A stretch of DNA of 64,000 nt from Propionibacteriaceae bacterium AM104-82 (lineage in GTDB: Bacteria > Actinomycetota > Actinomycetes > Propionibacteriales > Propionibacteriaceae): assembly GCA_027658995.1 (NCBI GenBank), contig JAQDQK010000004.1:135577-199576 (forward strand), in the 5' to 3' direction. Under the pieces are notes generated by a model that saw only the letters and a list, made by a program, of their open reading frames with translations, was not told the origin of the DNA and made no database searches. A program made the position numbers and the translations under genes. Of this stretch, positions 7,961 to 16,195 are shown in pieces (within the stretch, counting starts at the first letter, position 1; each line of letters begins with the position of its first letter).

Positions 7961-8863
7961 TCAGAACAGGACGGTCGCCAAGCGACGGCGGGCCTTCAGC
8001 ACCACGGGCTCGGTGCGACCTGCGATCTCGAACAGGTCGAGGATCCGCAGCCGGATCCGATCGCGGTCCTCGGGCGTGCTCTCAGCCGCCAATCCCAGAA
8101 GGCGGTCGAAGGCCTCCTCGTACCGGCCGTTGATGACCTCCAGGTCGGCCGCATCGAACTGGGCGTCGATGTCGTCGGGCTTAGCCGCCGCATCGGCGAC
8201 GATGGCAGCCCCGTCGAAGCTGGACGAGCGCTGCAGCAGCGCGGCTTGGGCTCGGCCGGCAAGCACCTCCGGATCGTGCGGCGTCTCCTTCAGCAGAGCG
8301 TCGAACTCCTCGACGGCCTTCGCGAAGTCGCCCGCCTCCAGGGCGGCGTCCGCCTTGTCGAACCGCGGGTTCACCGGCGCGGCGCCGGCCGCGTCATCGC
8401 CCTCAGGCGCGGGACCGGCAACCGGCTGGGCCCGACCCGTCAGGCCGTTCGCAACGGCCAACTGGGCCACCTGGTCCAGCAGAGCGGAGATCTCGTCCGA
8501 GGCCATCGTGCCCTGGAACAGCGGGGCCATTTGGCCGCCGATCAGCGCAACCACCGTCGGCACCGCCTGCACGCCGAGCGCCTGCGCGAGCCTCGGCTCC
8601 GCGTCGACGTCGATCCGGCCAAGCAGGAAGCGCCCGCCCCCGGCATTGACGAGGCCGGCCAGCGTCGTCGACACCTCCTGGCCCGCGGGGTCGCGCTGCG
8701 AGAAGAACTCGAGGATGACCGGGTACTGCATCGACTGGTTCGCCAGGGTCTGGAAGTCCGCCTCGGTGACGCTCGTCACGAAGCCTCCGGCCGCCGGAGC
8801 GGCACCCCCCGACAGGCTTGAGAGGTCGACGGCGCCAGGACGGTTGAAGTTCGCATCGGTCAT
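7961..8863 (-). CDS. Thioredoxin-like protein with TPR-type tail (YbbN/CnoX-like)
   Basis: 300 residues from ATG at 8863 (MTDANFNRPGAVDL); a longer frame to 8929 would overlap the divergent pgm start and is less likely. Residues ~25-135 form a thioredoxin fold ending in AVPTVVALIGGQ with the cis-proline. The usual WCxxC is replaced by FFSQRDPAGQE, so there is no redox cysteine pair. The C-terminal ~150 residues look like tetratricopeptide-like helices (ADAALEAGDFAKAVEEFDALL). The E. coli relative YbbN/CnoX is a holdase co-chaperone, so a chaperone role is more likely than disulfide chemistry. The last nine codons are duplicated at 6734-6760. Confidence 0.85.
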   Translation of the reverse strand: MTDANFNRPGAVDLSSLSGGAAPAAGGFVTSVTEADFQTLANQSMQYPVILEFFSQRDPAGQEVSTTLAGLVNAGGGRFLLGRIDVDAEPRLAQALGVQAVPTVVALIGGQMAPLFQGTMASDEISALLDQVAQLAVANGLTGRAQPVAGPAPEGDDAAGAAPVNPRFDKADAALEAGDFAKAVEEFDALLKETPHDPEVLAGRAQAALLQRSSSFDGAAIVADAAAKPDDIDAQFDAADLEVINGRYEEAFDRLLGLAAESTPEDRDRIRLRILDLFEIAGRTEPVVLKARRRLATVLF

Positions 8864-8922
8864 GGGTTCTATCTTGGCGGGGAAGGGGCCCGCCTTCAAC
8901 CAACGGCCATAGGATGTTGAGC

Positions 8923-10551
8923 ATGGCACACGAGCGCGCAGGGCTGCCTGCCCAAGAATCTGATCTGATCAACGTCGACGAGGTCATCGCGGCCTACTAC
9001 GACCTGATTCCCGACCCGGACAACCCGGACCAGCAGGTCGTCTTCGGTACCTCCGGTCACCGTGGTTCCAGCCTCGACACCGCATTCAACGAGGCCCACA
9101 TCGCCGCCACCACGCAGGCGATCGTCGAGTACCGGGCCGCGCAGGGCACCACCGGCCCGCTGTTCATCGGCAAGGACACCCACGCGCTGTCCTCCCCCGC
9201 CTGGAAGACGGCGATCGAGGTGCTGCACGCCAACGGCGTCGAGGTGCTCGCCGAGCGCGAGGACGAGTACACCCCGACCCCTGCCGTGTCGCGCGCCATC
9301 ATCCGTTACAACCTGGACCGACGCGACGGCCTGGCCGACGGCATCGTGGTGACCCCCTCGCACAACCCGCCCCGCGACGGCGGCTTCAAGTACAACCCGC
9401 CCAACGGTGGCCCCGCAGACACCGACGCGACCAAGGTGATCGCGGCCCGCGCGAACGAACTGCTCGGCGACTACCGCTCCATCAAGCGTCACCCGTACGA
9501 GCAGATCGCGGGCGAGGTCACGCGCTACGACTACAAGACCCCCTACTGCAGCGAGTTGACGCAGGTCCTCAACCTCGACGCGATCCGCAACTCCGGCCTG
9601 CGGCACGGTGCCGACCCGATGGGCGGCGCATCGGTGCAGTACTGGCAGTTCCTCGCGGAGCAGGGCCTCCCCATCGAGGTGGTCAACCCCGTCGTCGACC
9701 CGACGTGGCGCTTCATGACGCTCGACACCGACGGCAAGATCCGGATGGACTGCTCCTCCCCCAACGCGATGGCCTCCCTCGTGCAGCAGCGCGGCGCCTA
9801 CTCGCTCGCCACGGGCAACGACGCCGACTCCGACCGGCACGGCATCGTGACACCCGACGCGGGCCTGATGAACCCCAACGCCTACCTGGCCGTTGCCATC
9901 AACTACCTGTTCGCGAACCGTCCCGGGTGGTCGCCCGAGGCGGGCGTCGGCAAGACGCTCGTGTCGAGTTCGCTGATCGACAAGGTGGCCGCGAAGCTGG
10001 GTCGACGCCTCGTCGAGGTCCCCGTCGGGTTCAAGTGGTTCGTGCCCGGCCTGACGGACGGGTCGATCGGGTTCGGCGGCGAGGAGTCGGCTGGCGCCTC
10101 CTTCCTGACGATGGCAGGCACCACCTGGACCACCGACAAGGACGGCATCCTGCTCGCCCTGCTCGCCTCCGAGATCCTCGCCGTCACCGGCAAGACCCCG
10201 AGCCAGCACTACGCGGAGTTGGAGGCCGAGTTCGGCAGGTCCTACTACGCCCGCGTCGACGCCGACGCCAACCGCGATCAGAAGGCCCGCCTGTCGAAGC
10301 TGAGCGCCGAGGACGTCACCGTCACGGAACTGGCCGGCGAGCCGATCACTGCGGTCCTGTCGCACGCGCCGGGCAATGGCGCGGCGATCGGCGGCATCAA
10401 GGTGACCACCGACAACGCCTGGTTCGCCGCGCGCCCCTCCGGCACCGAGGACAAGTACAAGATCTACGCCGAGTCCCTGAAGAGCGCGGAGCATCTCGCC
10501 GAGGTGCAGGCCGCGGCCAAGACGCTCGTCGACGCGGCCCTGAACGCCTGA
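8923..10551 (+). CDS. pgm: Phosphoglucomutase (alpha-D-glucose phosphate-specific)
   Basis: 542 residues from ATG 8923 (MAHERAGLPAQESDLI), which aligns with the E. coli Pgm N-terminus; an ATG nine bases upstream is unlikely. It interconverts glucose-1-phosphate and glucose-6-phosphate in glycogen, trehalose and cell-wall sugar metabolism. The phosphoserine loop TPSHNPP puts the catalytic serine at residue 146, the same position as in E. coli. The metal-binding loop (GNDADSDRHG) and the C-terminal phosphate-binding motif (RPSGTEDKYKIYAES) are intact. TAGGAT at 8910-8915 lies 7 nt before the ATG, consistent with a leaderless transcript; AGGA within it could instead act as a ribosome-binding site. 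Confidence 0.95.
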   Translation: MAHERAGLPAQESDLINVDEVIAAYYDLIPDPDNPDQQVVFGTSGHRGSSLDTAFNEAHIAATTQAIVEYRAAQGTTGPLFIGKDTHALSSPAWKTAIEVLHANGVEVLAEREDEYTPTPAVSRAIIRYNLDRRDGLADGIVVTPSHNPPRDGGFKYNPPNGGPADTDATKVIAARANELLGDYRSIKRHPYEQIAGEVTRYDYKTPYCSELTQVLNLDAIRNSGLRHGADPMGGASVQYWQFLAEQGLPIEVVNPVVDPTWRFMTLDTDGKIRMDCSSPNAMASLVQQRGAYSLATGNDADSDRHGIVTPDAGLMNPNAYLAVAINYLFANRPGWSPEAGVGKTLVSSSLIDKVAAKLGRRLVEVPVGFKWFVPGLTDGSIGFGGEESAGASFLTMAGTTWTTDKDGILLALLASEILAVTGKTPSQHYAELEAEFGRSYYARVDADANRDQKARLSKLSAEDVTVTELAGEPITAVLSHAPGNGAAIGGIKVTTDNAWFAARPSGTEDKYKIYAESLKSAEHLAEVQAAAKTLVDAALNA

Positions 10552-10592
10552 CGAGGGCCACCAGACAGAGCGCAAGACAAGACAGGCAGCGA

Positions 10593-10621
10593 GGCGGCGG
10601 TCCCCTTCGGGGGCCGCCGCC
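10593..10621 (+). terminator. Terminator after pgm
   Basis: GC-rich hairpin: GGCGGCGG and CCCC pair with GGGG and CCGCCGCC around a TTC loop, followed by TTCGTGTGTTG. It could also work on the opposite strand for the convergent PH-domain gene. Confidence 0.75.
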
Positions 10622-10663
10622 TTCGTGTGTTGAGGCTCAAGCGCACGCGGGAGGCCGCGGAGA

Positions 10664-11227
10664 CTAGGTGCCGTCCTCCTCGGTGCCGTCCTCGTCGACG
10701 GCCCACCGCTCGACCTGCATGGTCTGGCGCAGGCCGGAGAGTTGGATGACCCGCTGGATGGTCAGGTCGCGCTGCTCGGGGTGCCCGACGTAGCGGATGT
10801 CGCGCAGGCCCTGGTCCTGGGCCGCCGACTCGAAGACGAAGTGGCCATACCCGCACAACTGCCCCATCAGGGGTCGCATCATCGAGATGTCGAGGATCCG
10901 GCTCATCGGCATGGTGGCCAGGTGCGTGTTGAACACCCCGTGCACCCGGAACACGCGCATGTTGGTGATCACGAAGCGGTCCATGAACGCGACGTGCACC
11001 TTCCAGATGCCGAGCGCCAGGCAGCAGAGCCCAAGCGTCATGGGCACCCAGAACAGCCCCTTGAGCGGGATCATGGCGATGAAAAGCGGGATGCTGAGCG
11101 CGATCAGGCAGTGCCACCCGAACGTCGCCGCCCAGTGTTTGCGGACCTCGTCGATGACGACCTCGCCCTCGACGGTGAGCAGGTGTGCCTCAATGTCGGG
11201 CTCCAGGAGTCGCCCCAGGAGGCTCAC
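10664..11227 (-). CDS. Bacterial PH-domain (YdbT/DUF304-like) membrane protein
   Basis: 187 residues. Two hydrophobic helices (WHCLIALSIPLFIAMI and FWVPMTLGLCCLALGIW, about residues 43-75) precede a bacterial pleckstrin-homology-like domain starting DRFVITNMRVFRVHGVF and ending near HPEQRDLTIQRVIQLSG. Related proteins are membrane-anchored and of unknown function, some stress-linked. Start GTG 11227 is 6 bp after the stop of the tiny membrane protein upstream, so the two probably form an operon. Confidence 0.75.
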   Translation of the reverse strand: MSLLGRLLEPDIEAHLLTVEGEVVIDEVRKHWAATFGWHCLIALSIPLFIAMIPLKGLFWVPMTLGLCCLALGIWKVHVAFMDRFVITNMRVFRVHGVFNTHLATMPMSRILDISMMRPLMGQLCGYGHFVFESAAQDQGLRDIRYVGHPEQRDLTIQRVIQLSGLRQTMQVERWAVDEDGTEEDGT

Positions 11228-11233
11228 GGCGCG

Positions 11234-11389
11234 TTACCCCGCGAGGCTGGTGAAGAAGCGCCCGATCGATTCGAAGGCGCCCAGGAAGGTACGCACGGCC
11301 TCCGCCGCTGCCTCCGGTCGCGTGAACAGATAGAACAACACGAACGCGACAACGAGCACAAGCAGGATCTTCTTGATCCAATTACCCAC
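11234..11389 (-). CDS. Small single-pass membrane protein (51 aa)
   Basis: GTG at 11389 follows GGAGG at 5-6 nt. The product MGNWIKKILLVLVVAFVLFY continues to a short amphipathic tail ending FFTSLAG, with one transmembrane helix at about residues 5-22. I do not recognise the family. The strong ribosome-binding site and tight spacing to the PH-domain gene support it as real. Longer in-frame extensions to 11578 are arginine-rich and run antisense into the epimerase start, so they were not used. Confidence 0.65.
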   Translation of the reverse strand: MGNWIKKILLVLVVAFVLFYLFTRPEAAAEAVRTFLGAFESIGRFFTSLAG

Positions 11390-11549
11390 GGCGGTCCTCC
11401 TCGCGTAGTTCGTCAACAAGTGTGCACGACGCCGCAACCGCGCGTGGGTGCGACGCGCCGTAACGGGCCGATCGGTCCCCCATCTCACCGGCCTCGATTT
11501 CCGCCACCCCGCCGCATGCCGCGAAAGGCGGTGTGGGAAGCTTGGAGAC

Positions 11550-11999
11550 ATGGAGAATTCAGATCTTTTCATCTGCATCGATCACGTCGGCCTGGCCGTC
11601 CCCGACCTGGACGAGGCCGTCAAGTTCCATAGCGAGGTCTTCGGTTGGCGCGAGCTGCACCGCGAGATCAACGAGGAGCAGGGCGTGGCCGAGGCCATGA
11701 TCGGCACCGGCGAGCAGGGCGAGGAGAACGCCAAGATCCAGCTGCTCGCGCCGCTCAACGAGAACTCGACGATCGCCAAGTTCCTCGACCGCAACGGCCC
11801 CGGCATGCAGCAGCTCGCCTACCGCGTCGCCGACCTGGATCACGTCTCCGAGGTGCTGCGCGAGCGCGGCATGCGCCTGCTGTTCCCCGAGGCCAAGCGC
11901 GGCACCGGCGGTTCGCGCATCAACTTCGTGCACCCGAAGGACGCCCGCGGCGTGCTTCTCGAGCTCGTCGAGCTCCCCAAGGAGCCCGCGGAGCACTGA
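11550..11999 (+). CDS. mce: Methylmalonyl-CoA epimerase
   Basis: 149 residues of the vicinal-oxygen-chelate fold, beginning MENSDLFICIDHVG, very close to the Propionibacterium shermanii enzyme as I recall it. It converts (2R)- and (2S)-methylmalonyl-CoA in the propionate/succinate route. Expected metal ligands are His12, Gln64 and Glu138; the third family ligand, a histidine in GLHHMAW of the P. shermanii protein, reads glutamine here (GMQQLAY, residue 88). The rest of the fold, including RINFVHPKDARGVLLELVE, is intact. Upstream codons to 11448 are in frame but lack a good start. Confidence 0.93.
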   Translation: MENSDLFICIDHVGLAVPDLDEAVKFHSEVFGWRELHREINEEQGVAEAMIGTGEQGEENAKIQLLAPLNENSTIAKFLDRNGPGMQQLAYRVADLDHVSEVLRERGMRLLFPEAKRGTGGSRINFVHPKDARGVLLELVELPKEPAEH

Positions 12000-12019
12000 T
12001 CCGCGACCTCTGACGACGA

Positions 12020-12054
12020 CCGGGGCGGGATGGCACGAGGCCGTCCCGCCCCGG
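12020..12054 (+). terminator. Terminator after methylmalonyl-CoA epimerase
   Basis: A perfect 11-bp GC stem (CCGGGGCGGGA and its complement) with a 13-nt loop, 20 bp after the stop, without a T-run. Confidence 0.65.
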
Positions 12055-12124
12055 CCGTGTTTCCAGCGTCAATCTGGCAGACGGAGCGACTAGGCTCGGC
12101 TGCAGGAGACCGAAAGGACCGCTC

Positions 12125-13195
12125 GTGACTGAATCGAATCGCGATCTCGACACGGAAGAGACCGGCCTGAACCTCTTTGAGGACAGCGCTTCCGCGGCTG
12201 GGAACTTCCCCCACGCGATGCTCGGCTACGACAGACACTCGGTGGACAGCTACGTCCGCGAGGTCGAGGCCAAGGTGACGCAACTGAAGATGCAGTTGCG
12301 GGAGTCCTCGCGCGAGGTCGAGTACGTGCGCAGCGAGGTCGGCACCACCGACTTCACCCGGCTCGGCGCGCACGCCACCGGCCTGCTGAAGGCGGCGGAG
12401 GCACAGGCGGGCGACCTGATCGACAAGGCCCAGCACGAGTCCGAGCGGATCAAGACCGAGGCACGACGCACCGCGGCCGCGCTGCGCGAGGCGGCCCAGC
12501 AGGAGGCCGACGATGTCCGGCTGACCGGCCTGTCCGGGCTCCGGCAACTGCGCCAGGAGCAGGCCGAGGCCGGCGCCGCCGCGTTGGAGAAGGCGCGCCG
12601 CGATGCCGACATGATGATCGCCGACGCAAAGCAGCGCGCCAGGTCCATCGTCGACGCCGCCAATCAGAAGAGCGACGCGCTGCTGGAGACCGCGAAGGTC
12701 GAGGGCCTGCGCCGCGAGCAGGAGGCCGAGCGCAAGGCCACCGAGATCATCGCCACCGCGCAGAAGGCCTCCGAGGATTCCCTGGCCAAGACGCTCGCCA
12801 CCGCAAAGGCCGCCGAGGACTCCATCACGGAGCGCCTCGCGCAGGCCGAGAAGGAGGTCGAGGCCGCCGCGGCGCGCGTGAAGGAGTCGACAGACGAGGC
12901 CGCCACGATCCGCACCGACGCCGTCAAGCAGGCCGAGGAGATCAGGCTCGCGGCGACCCGCCAGTCCGAGGACACCCTGACGGCGATGCGCGAGCGCGCC
13001 CGCGACCAGGAGACCGACCTTGAGGAGCGCGTCGCCTGGCGCAAGGAGCAGTTGACCCGCGAGATCGCCTCGCTTGAGGCCCGCCGCTCCAACGCGCTCG
13101 GCCAACTCAACAACCTGCGCGCCCTCGCTGAGGAGTCCGGCGCCCAGTTCAGCGAAGACCCGACAACGGTGATCACCCGCGACGAGGAAAAGTGA
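12125..13195 (+). CDS. DivIVA-like coiled-coil protein
   Basis: 356 residues. A DivIVA-type membrane-targeting motif (AMLGYDRHSVDSYVREVEAKV, about residues 37-57) is followed by a very long charged coiled coil rich in Ala, Glu, Lys and Arg, and a short tail. Such actinobacterial proteins scaffold the cell pole or wall-synthesis machinery. Start GTG 12125 has AAAGGA upstream; TAGGCT at 12091-12096 may be its -10 box. Its stop overlaps the start of the following transporter gene (GTGA), so the two are coupled. Confidence 0.8.
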   Translation: MTESNRDLDTEETGLNLFEDSASAAGNFPHAMLGYDRHSVDSYVREVEAKVTQLKMQLRESSREVEYVRSEVGTTDFTRLGAHATGLLKAAEAQAGDLIDKAQHESERIKTEARRTAAALREAAQQEADDVRLTGLSGLRQLRQEQAEAGAAALEKARRDADMMIADAKQRARSIVDAANQKSDALLETAKVEGLRREQEAERKATEIIATAQKASEDSLAKTLATAKAAEDSITERLAQAEKEVEAAAARVKESTDEAATIRTDAVKQAEEIRLAATRQSEDTLTAMRERARDQETDLEERVAWRKEQLTREIASLEARRSNALGQLNNLRALAEESGAQFSEDPTTVITRDEEK

Positions 13196-14415
13196 GCGAA
13201 GAGGAACCTGGCACGGACTCCCCGGCGGAGTCCCTCCCGGAAAAGGCGCCCAAGAAGCGGCCCCGCTTTCGTAGCGGGGCCGCTCGGGTACTCGGGGGCG
13301 CCGCACGCAGGGCCGGAAAGTTGCTCGCGCCCGAACCGGAGGTCCGGATCGAGCCGGTGCCGCCTGCCGAACCGCTGCCCCCCGAGCAGAAGCAGCGCTC
13401 GCCCTTCGCCGTAGGCTTCCTCGGCGCGGTCGGGGTGCTGGTGGCGCTGGCGCTCGCGCAGGCGGTGCTCACGGTCCAGAGCGTCCTGATCCTCGTCGTG
13501 CTCGCGATGTTCCTGGCGCTCGGGCTGAACCCCGCCGTCGAGTTCTTCACCAGGCGACGGGTCCCCCGGGGCTTCGCCGTCACGATCGTGACGCTCACAC
13601 TGCTCGGCGTGATCGCCCTCGGGCTGACCGCGCTCGTGCCGGTGCTGACCGAGCAGACCACCCAGTTGACCCGCAACCTGCCGGGCCTGCTGCAGAACCT
13701 CGCCGACCACCCACAACTGCGCGAGTTCGAGGAGCGCTACCAGGTCGTCGAGAAGATCGAGTCGTTCATCACCTCGGGCAGCCGGATCAACAACCTCTTC
13801 GGCGGGCTGATGGGTGCGGGCAAACTGGTCGCGAACCTGGTGTTCTCCGTCATCGTCACGCTGGTGCTGACCATCTACTTCCTGGCGTCGCTCCCCACCA
13901 TCAAGGAGACGATCTACGCCTTCGCCCCCGCAAGCAAGCGGCCACGCGCCCGCTACCTGGCCGACGAGATCTTCCGCGGCGTGTCCGGCTACATCACCGG
14001 CATGTTCGTGATCGTCGCCGTCGCCTCGCTGTGCGCGTTCGTGTTCATGAACATCGCGGGCCTCGGCTCCTACTCCCTCGCGCTGGCCTTCGTGGTGGCG
14101 ATGTTCTGCTTCATCCCGCTTGTCGGCTCATCGCTTGCGATGGTCTCGGTCGCGATCGTCGGGTTCGCCGTCGACCCCAACATCGGCATCGCCACTATCA
14201 TCTACTTCCTGATCTACCAGCAGTTCGACGCCTACGTGCTCTACCCCAACGTGATGAAGCGCACCGTGAAGGTGCCGGGCGCCCTCGTGGTGCTTTCTGC
14301 CATCATCGGCGGCATGCTGTTCGGCGTCATCGGGGCCGTGATCGCGATCCCGACGACCGCCGCGGTGCTGCTGCTCTACCGGGAGATGGTGCGTCCCGCG
14401 TTGGACGCGTCCTAA
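13192..14415 (+). CDS. AI-2E family transporter (membrane permease)
   Basis: 407 residues. A ~75-residue charged cytoplasmic N-terminus precedes about eight membrane helices of the AI-2E/PerM family, with the signature region YLIYQQFDAYVLYPNVMKRTV and the closing GVIGAVIAIPTTAAVLLLYRE. Family members have been linked to export of autoinducer-2 or to Na+/H+ antiport; the substrate here is unknown. It overlaps the DivIVA-like gene by 4 bp. Confidence 0.87.
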   Translation: MSEEEPGTDSPAESLPEKAPKKRPRFRSGAARVLGGAARRAGKLLAPEPEVRIEPVPPAEPLPPEQKQRSPFAVGFLGAVGVLVALALAQAVLTVQSVLILVVLAMFLALGLNPAVEFFTRRRVPRGFAVTIVTLTLLGVIALGLTALVPVLTEQTTQLTRNLPGLLQNLADHPQLREFEERYQVVEKIESFITSGSRINNLFGGLMGAGKLVANLVFSVIVTLVLTIYFLASLPTIKETIYAFAPASKRPRARYLADEIFRGVSGYITGMFVIVAVASLCAFVFMNIAGLGSYSLALAFVVAMFCFIPLVGSSLAMVSVAIVGFAVDPNIGIATIIYFLIYQQFDAYVLYPNVMKRTVKVPGALVVLSAIIGGMLFGVIGAVIAIPTTAAVLLLYREMVRPALDAS

Positions 14416-14436
14416 CCGCGAAGGTAGGTTGTTCGG

Positions 14437-15132
14437 GTGCGTTTGGTGATTGCTCGGTGCCAGGTCGACTACGTGGGTCGGCTGACCGCCCATCTCCCCA
14501 TGGCCACGCGGTTGATCCTCGTGAAGGCCGACGGGTCGGTGTCGGTGCATGCCGATGACCGCGCCTACAAGCCCCTGAACTGGATGAGCCCGCCCTGCAC
14601 GCTCAGCGTCACCGAGCCCGAGGCTGACGCCGTCGAGGCCCTCGGCGTCACCGAGGTGTGGCAGGTGAAGTCGAAGGACGGCGACACGCTGCGGATCTCG
14701 CTTGCCGAGGTGCTGCACGACACCGCCCACGAACTCGGCATCGACCCCGGCCTCCAGAAGGACGGCGTCGAGGCCCACCTGCAGGTGCTGCTCGCCGAAC
14801 ACCCGGCGACGCTCGGCGACGGCCTCGCCCTCGTCCAGCGCGAGTACCTGACGCCGATCGGCCCGGTCGACCTGCTGCTGCGCGACACGGACGGCCGCTA
14901 TGTCGCCGTCGAGGTCAAGCGCCGCGGCGAGATCGACGGCGTCGAGCAGTTGACGCGCTACCTGGAACTGATGAACCGGGACCCGGCCCTCTCCCCCGTC
15001 CGCGGCATCTTCGCGGGCCAGCAGATCAAGCCCCAGGCGCGCACGCTTGCCGTCGATCGGGGCATCGAATGCCGCCTCATCGACTACGACGCGCTGCGCG
15101 GCATGGACAACGCGGACGAGCGGCTGTTCTGA
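14437..15132 (+). CDS. nucS: Endonuclease NucS (mismatch-specific)
   Basis: 231 residues. An N-terminal DNA-binding and dimerisation domain (residues 1-100) is followed by a RecB-like nuclease domain with Asp145 (PVDLLL), Glu159 and Lys161 (VEVKRRG). NucS gives non-canonical mismatch repair in actinobacteria that lack MutS/MutL, cutting both strands at G-T, G-G and T-T mismatches. Start GTG 14437; TAGGTT ends 6 nt before it, suggesting a leaderless mRNA. It is followed with overlap by a small zinc-ribbon gene. Confidence 0.95.
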   Translation: MRLVIARCQVDYVGRLTAHLPMATRLILVKADGSVSVHADDRAYKPLNWMSPPCTLSVTEPEADAVEALGVTEVWQVKSKDGDTLRISLAEVLHDTAHELGIDPGLQKDGVEAHLQVLLAEHPATLGDGLALVQREYLTPIGPVDLLLRDTDGRYVAVEVKRRGEIDGVEQLTRYLELMNRDPALSPVRGIFAGQQIKPQARTLAVDRGIECRLIDYDALRGMDNADERLF

Positions 15133-15407
15133 TGGCCAAGCGCCCCTCCAAACACCTGCGGGCCCCTCGGCCGCTGCTGGCGGGCGGCTCGCAGCGACGC
15201 GTCCGCAAGGGCGGCGTCGACTACATCGTGCGCGACGTGCCAGCGCAGCGCTCCGAGAAGGAGTACCGCTGCCCCGGTTGCTCGCAGCGCGTCGCCCCAG
15301 GCACTGCCCACGTGGTGGTGTGGCCCGCGACGCCGCCGCTTGGCAACGACTCCGGCCTCGAGGTGCGCAGGCACTGGCACTCGCACTGCTGGAGCGTCGC
15401 GTCGTGA
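15132..15407 (+). CDS. Small conserved actinobacterial zinc-ribbon-like protein
   Basis: 91 residues starting in the TGATG overlap with nucS. A basic N-terminus ([14 protein letters not shown]) precedes a candidate metal site: CPGC near residue 48 and RRHWHSHCW near the C-terminus. Streptomyces relatives are often labelled ATP/GTP-binding protein, but no nucleotide-binding motif is present. Coupling to nucS suggests a linked DNA-related role (inference). Confidence 0.75.
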   Translation: MAKRPSKHLRAPRPLLAGGSQRRVRKGGVDYIVRDVPAQRSEKEYRCPGCSQRVAPGTAHVVVWPATPPLGNDSGLEVRRHWHSHCWSVAS

Positions 15408-16180
15408 ACCTGTACGAGGTCGTCATCGGCTCGGGGCCGCGCCAGGTCGTCTTCCTGCACGGCCTGTTCGGGCAGGGCAAGAACTTCTCCTCCGTCGCGA
15501 CTGCGCTTGCCGATGTCGCGACGTCGCACCTGGTCGACCTGCCCAACCACGGCCGCTCGCCGTGGACCGAGGAGTTCGACCTCGACGCCCAGGCCGATCT
15601 GGTCGCCGACTGGATCGCCGGACGCTTCGACGCCCCGGTCGCGCTGATCGGGCACTCGCTCGGCGGCAAGATCGCGATGCGGGTCGCGCTGCGTCGCCCC
15701 GAACTGATCGACCGGCTCATGGTGGTCGACATCTCCCCCGCGCGCAACGAGGCGGCGCAGTCGTTCGCCGCGTTGGTCGCCGCGCTGCGGCACCTCGACA
15801 TCGACCACATCAAGAGCCGCACCGAGGCCGAACTGCTGCTCACCGACGAGATCCCCGACGCTGTGGTGCGGCGCTTCCTGCTGCAGAACCTGAGGCACAA
15901 GGGCCAGCACTGGTCCTGGGCCGCGAACCTCGACCTGCTGGGCGACTCGCTGCACGAGGTCGGCGGGTGGCGCACGATCGACGCAAGCTACGAGGGCCCC
16001 GTCTTCTGGGTCACCGGCGGGCTCTCACCCTACGTGCAGCCCGAGCACGTCCCGATCATGCGGGAACTGTTCCCGCGGATGTTCCAGATCACGCTGAAGC
16101 GCGCGGGCCACTGGGTGCACGCCGACGACCCGGAGGCGTTCCTGGTGGTCTGCAGGCGCTTCCTCACCGACACCCGCTAG
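15404..16180 (+). CDS. Alpha/beta-hydrolase (YbfF-like esterase)
   Basis: 258 residues from GTG 15404, overlapping the preceding stop by 4 bp. The nucleophile elbow GHSLGG gives Ser85, and the C-terminal histidine is in KRAGHWVHADDPE. HGLFGQGKNFSSVATAL and DLPNHGRSPW are typical of the YbfF/ABHD11-type branch. It is a soluble cytoplasmic esterase or thioesterase of unknown substrate, third gene of the nucS cluster. Confidence 0.85.
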   Translation: MNLYEVVIGSGPRQVVFLHGLFGQGKNFSSVATALADVATSHLVDLPNHGRSPWTEEFDLDAQADLVADWIAGRFDAPVALIGHSLGGKIAMRVALRRPELIDRLMVVDISPARNEAAQSFAALVAALRHLDIDHIKSRTEAELLLTDEIPDAVVRRFLLQNLRHKGQHWSWAANLDLLGDSLHEVGGWRTIDASYEGPVFWVTGGLSPYVQPEHVPIMRELFPRMFQITLKRAGHWVHADDPEAFLVVCRRFLTDTR

Positions 16181-16195
16181 CCGGGCCAGCGCAGG

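Noticed and set aside
7241-8821. 526-codon plus-strand frame across the repeats and the YbbN-like gene
   Set aside because: Runs antisense through a recognisable gene and through both repeats without any domain.
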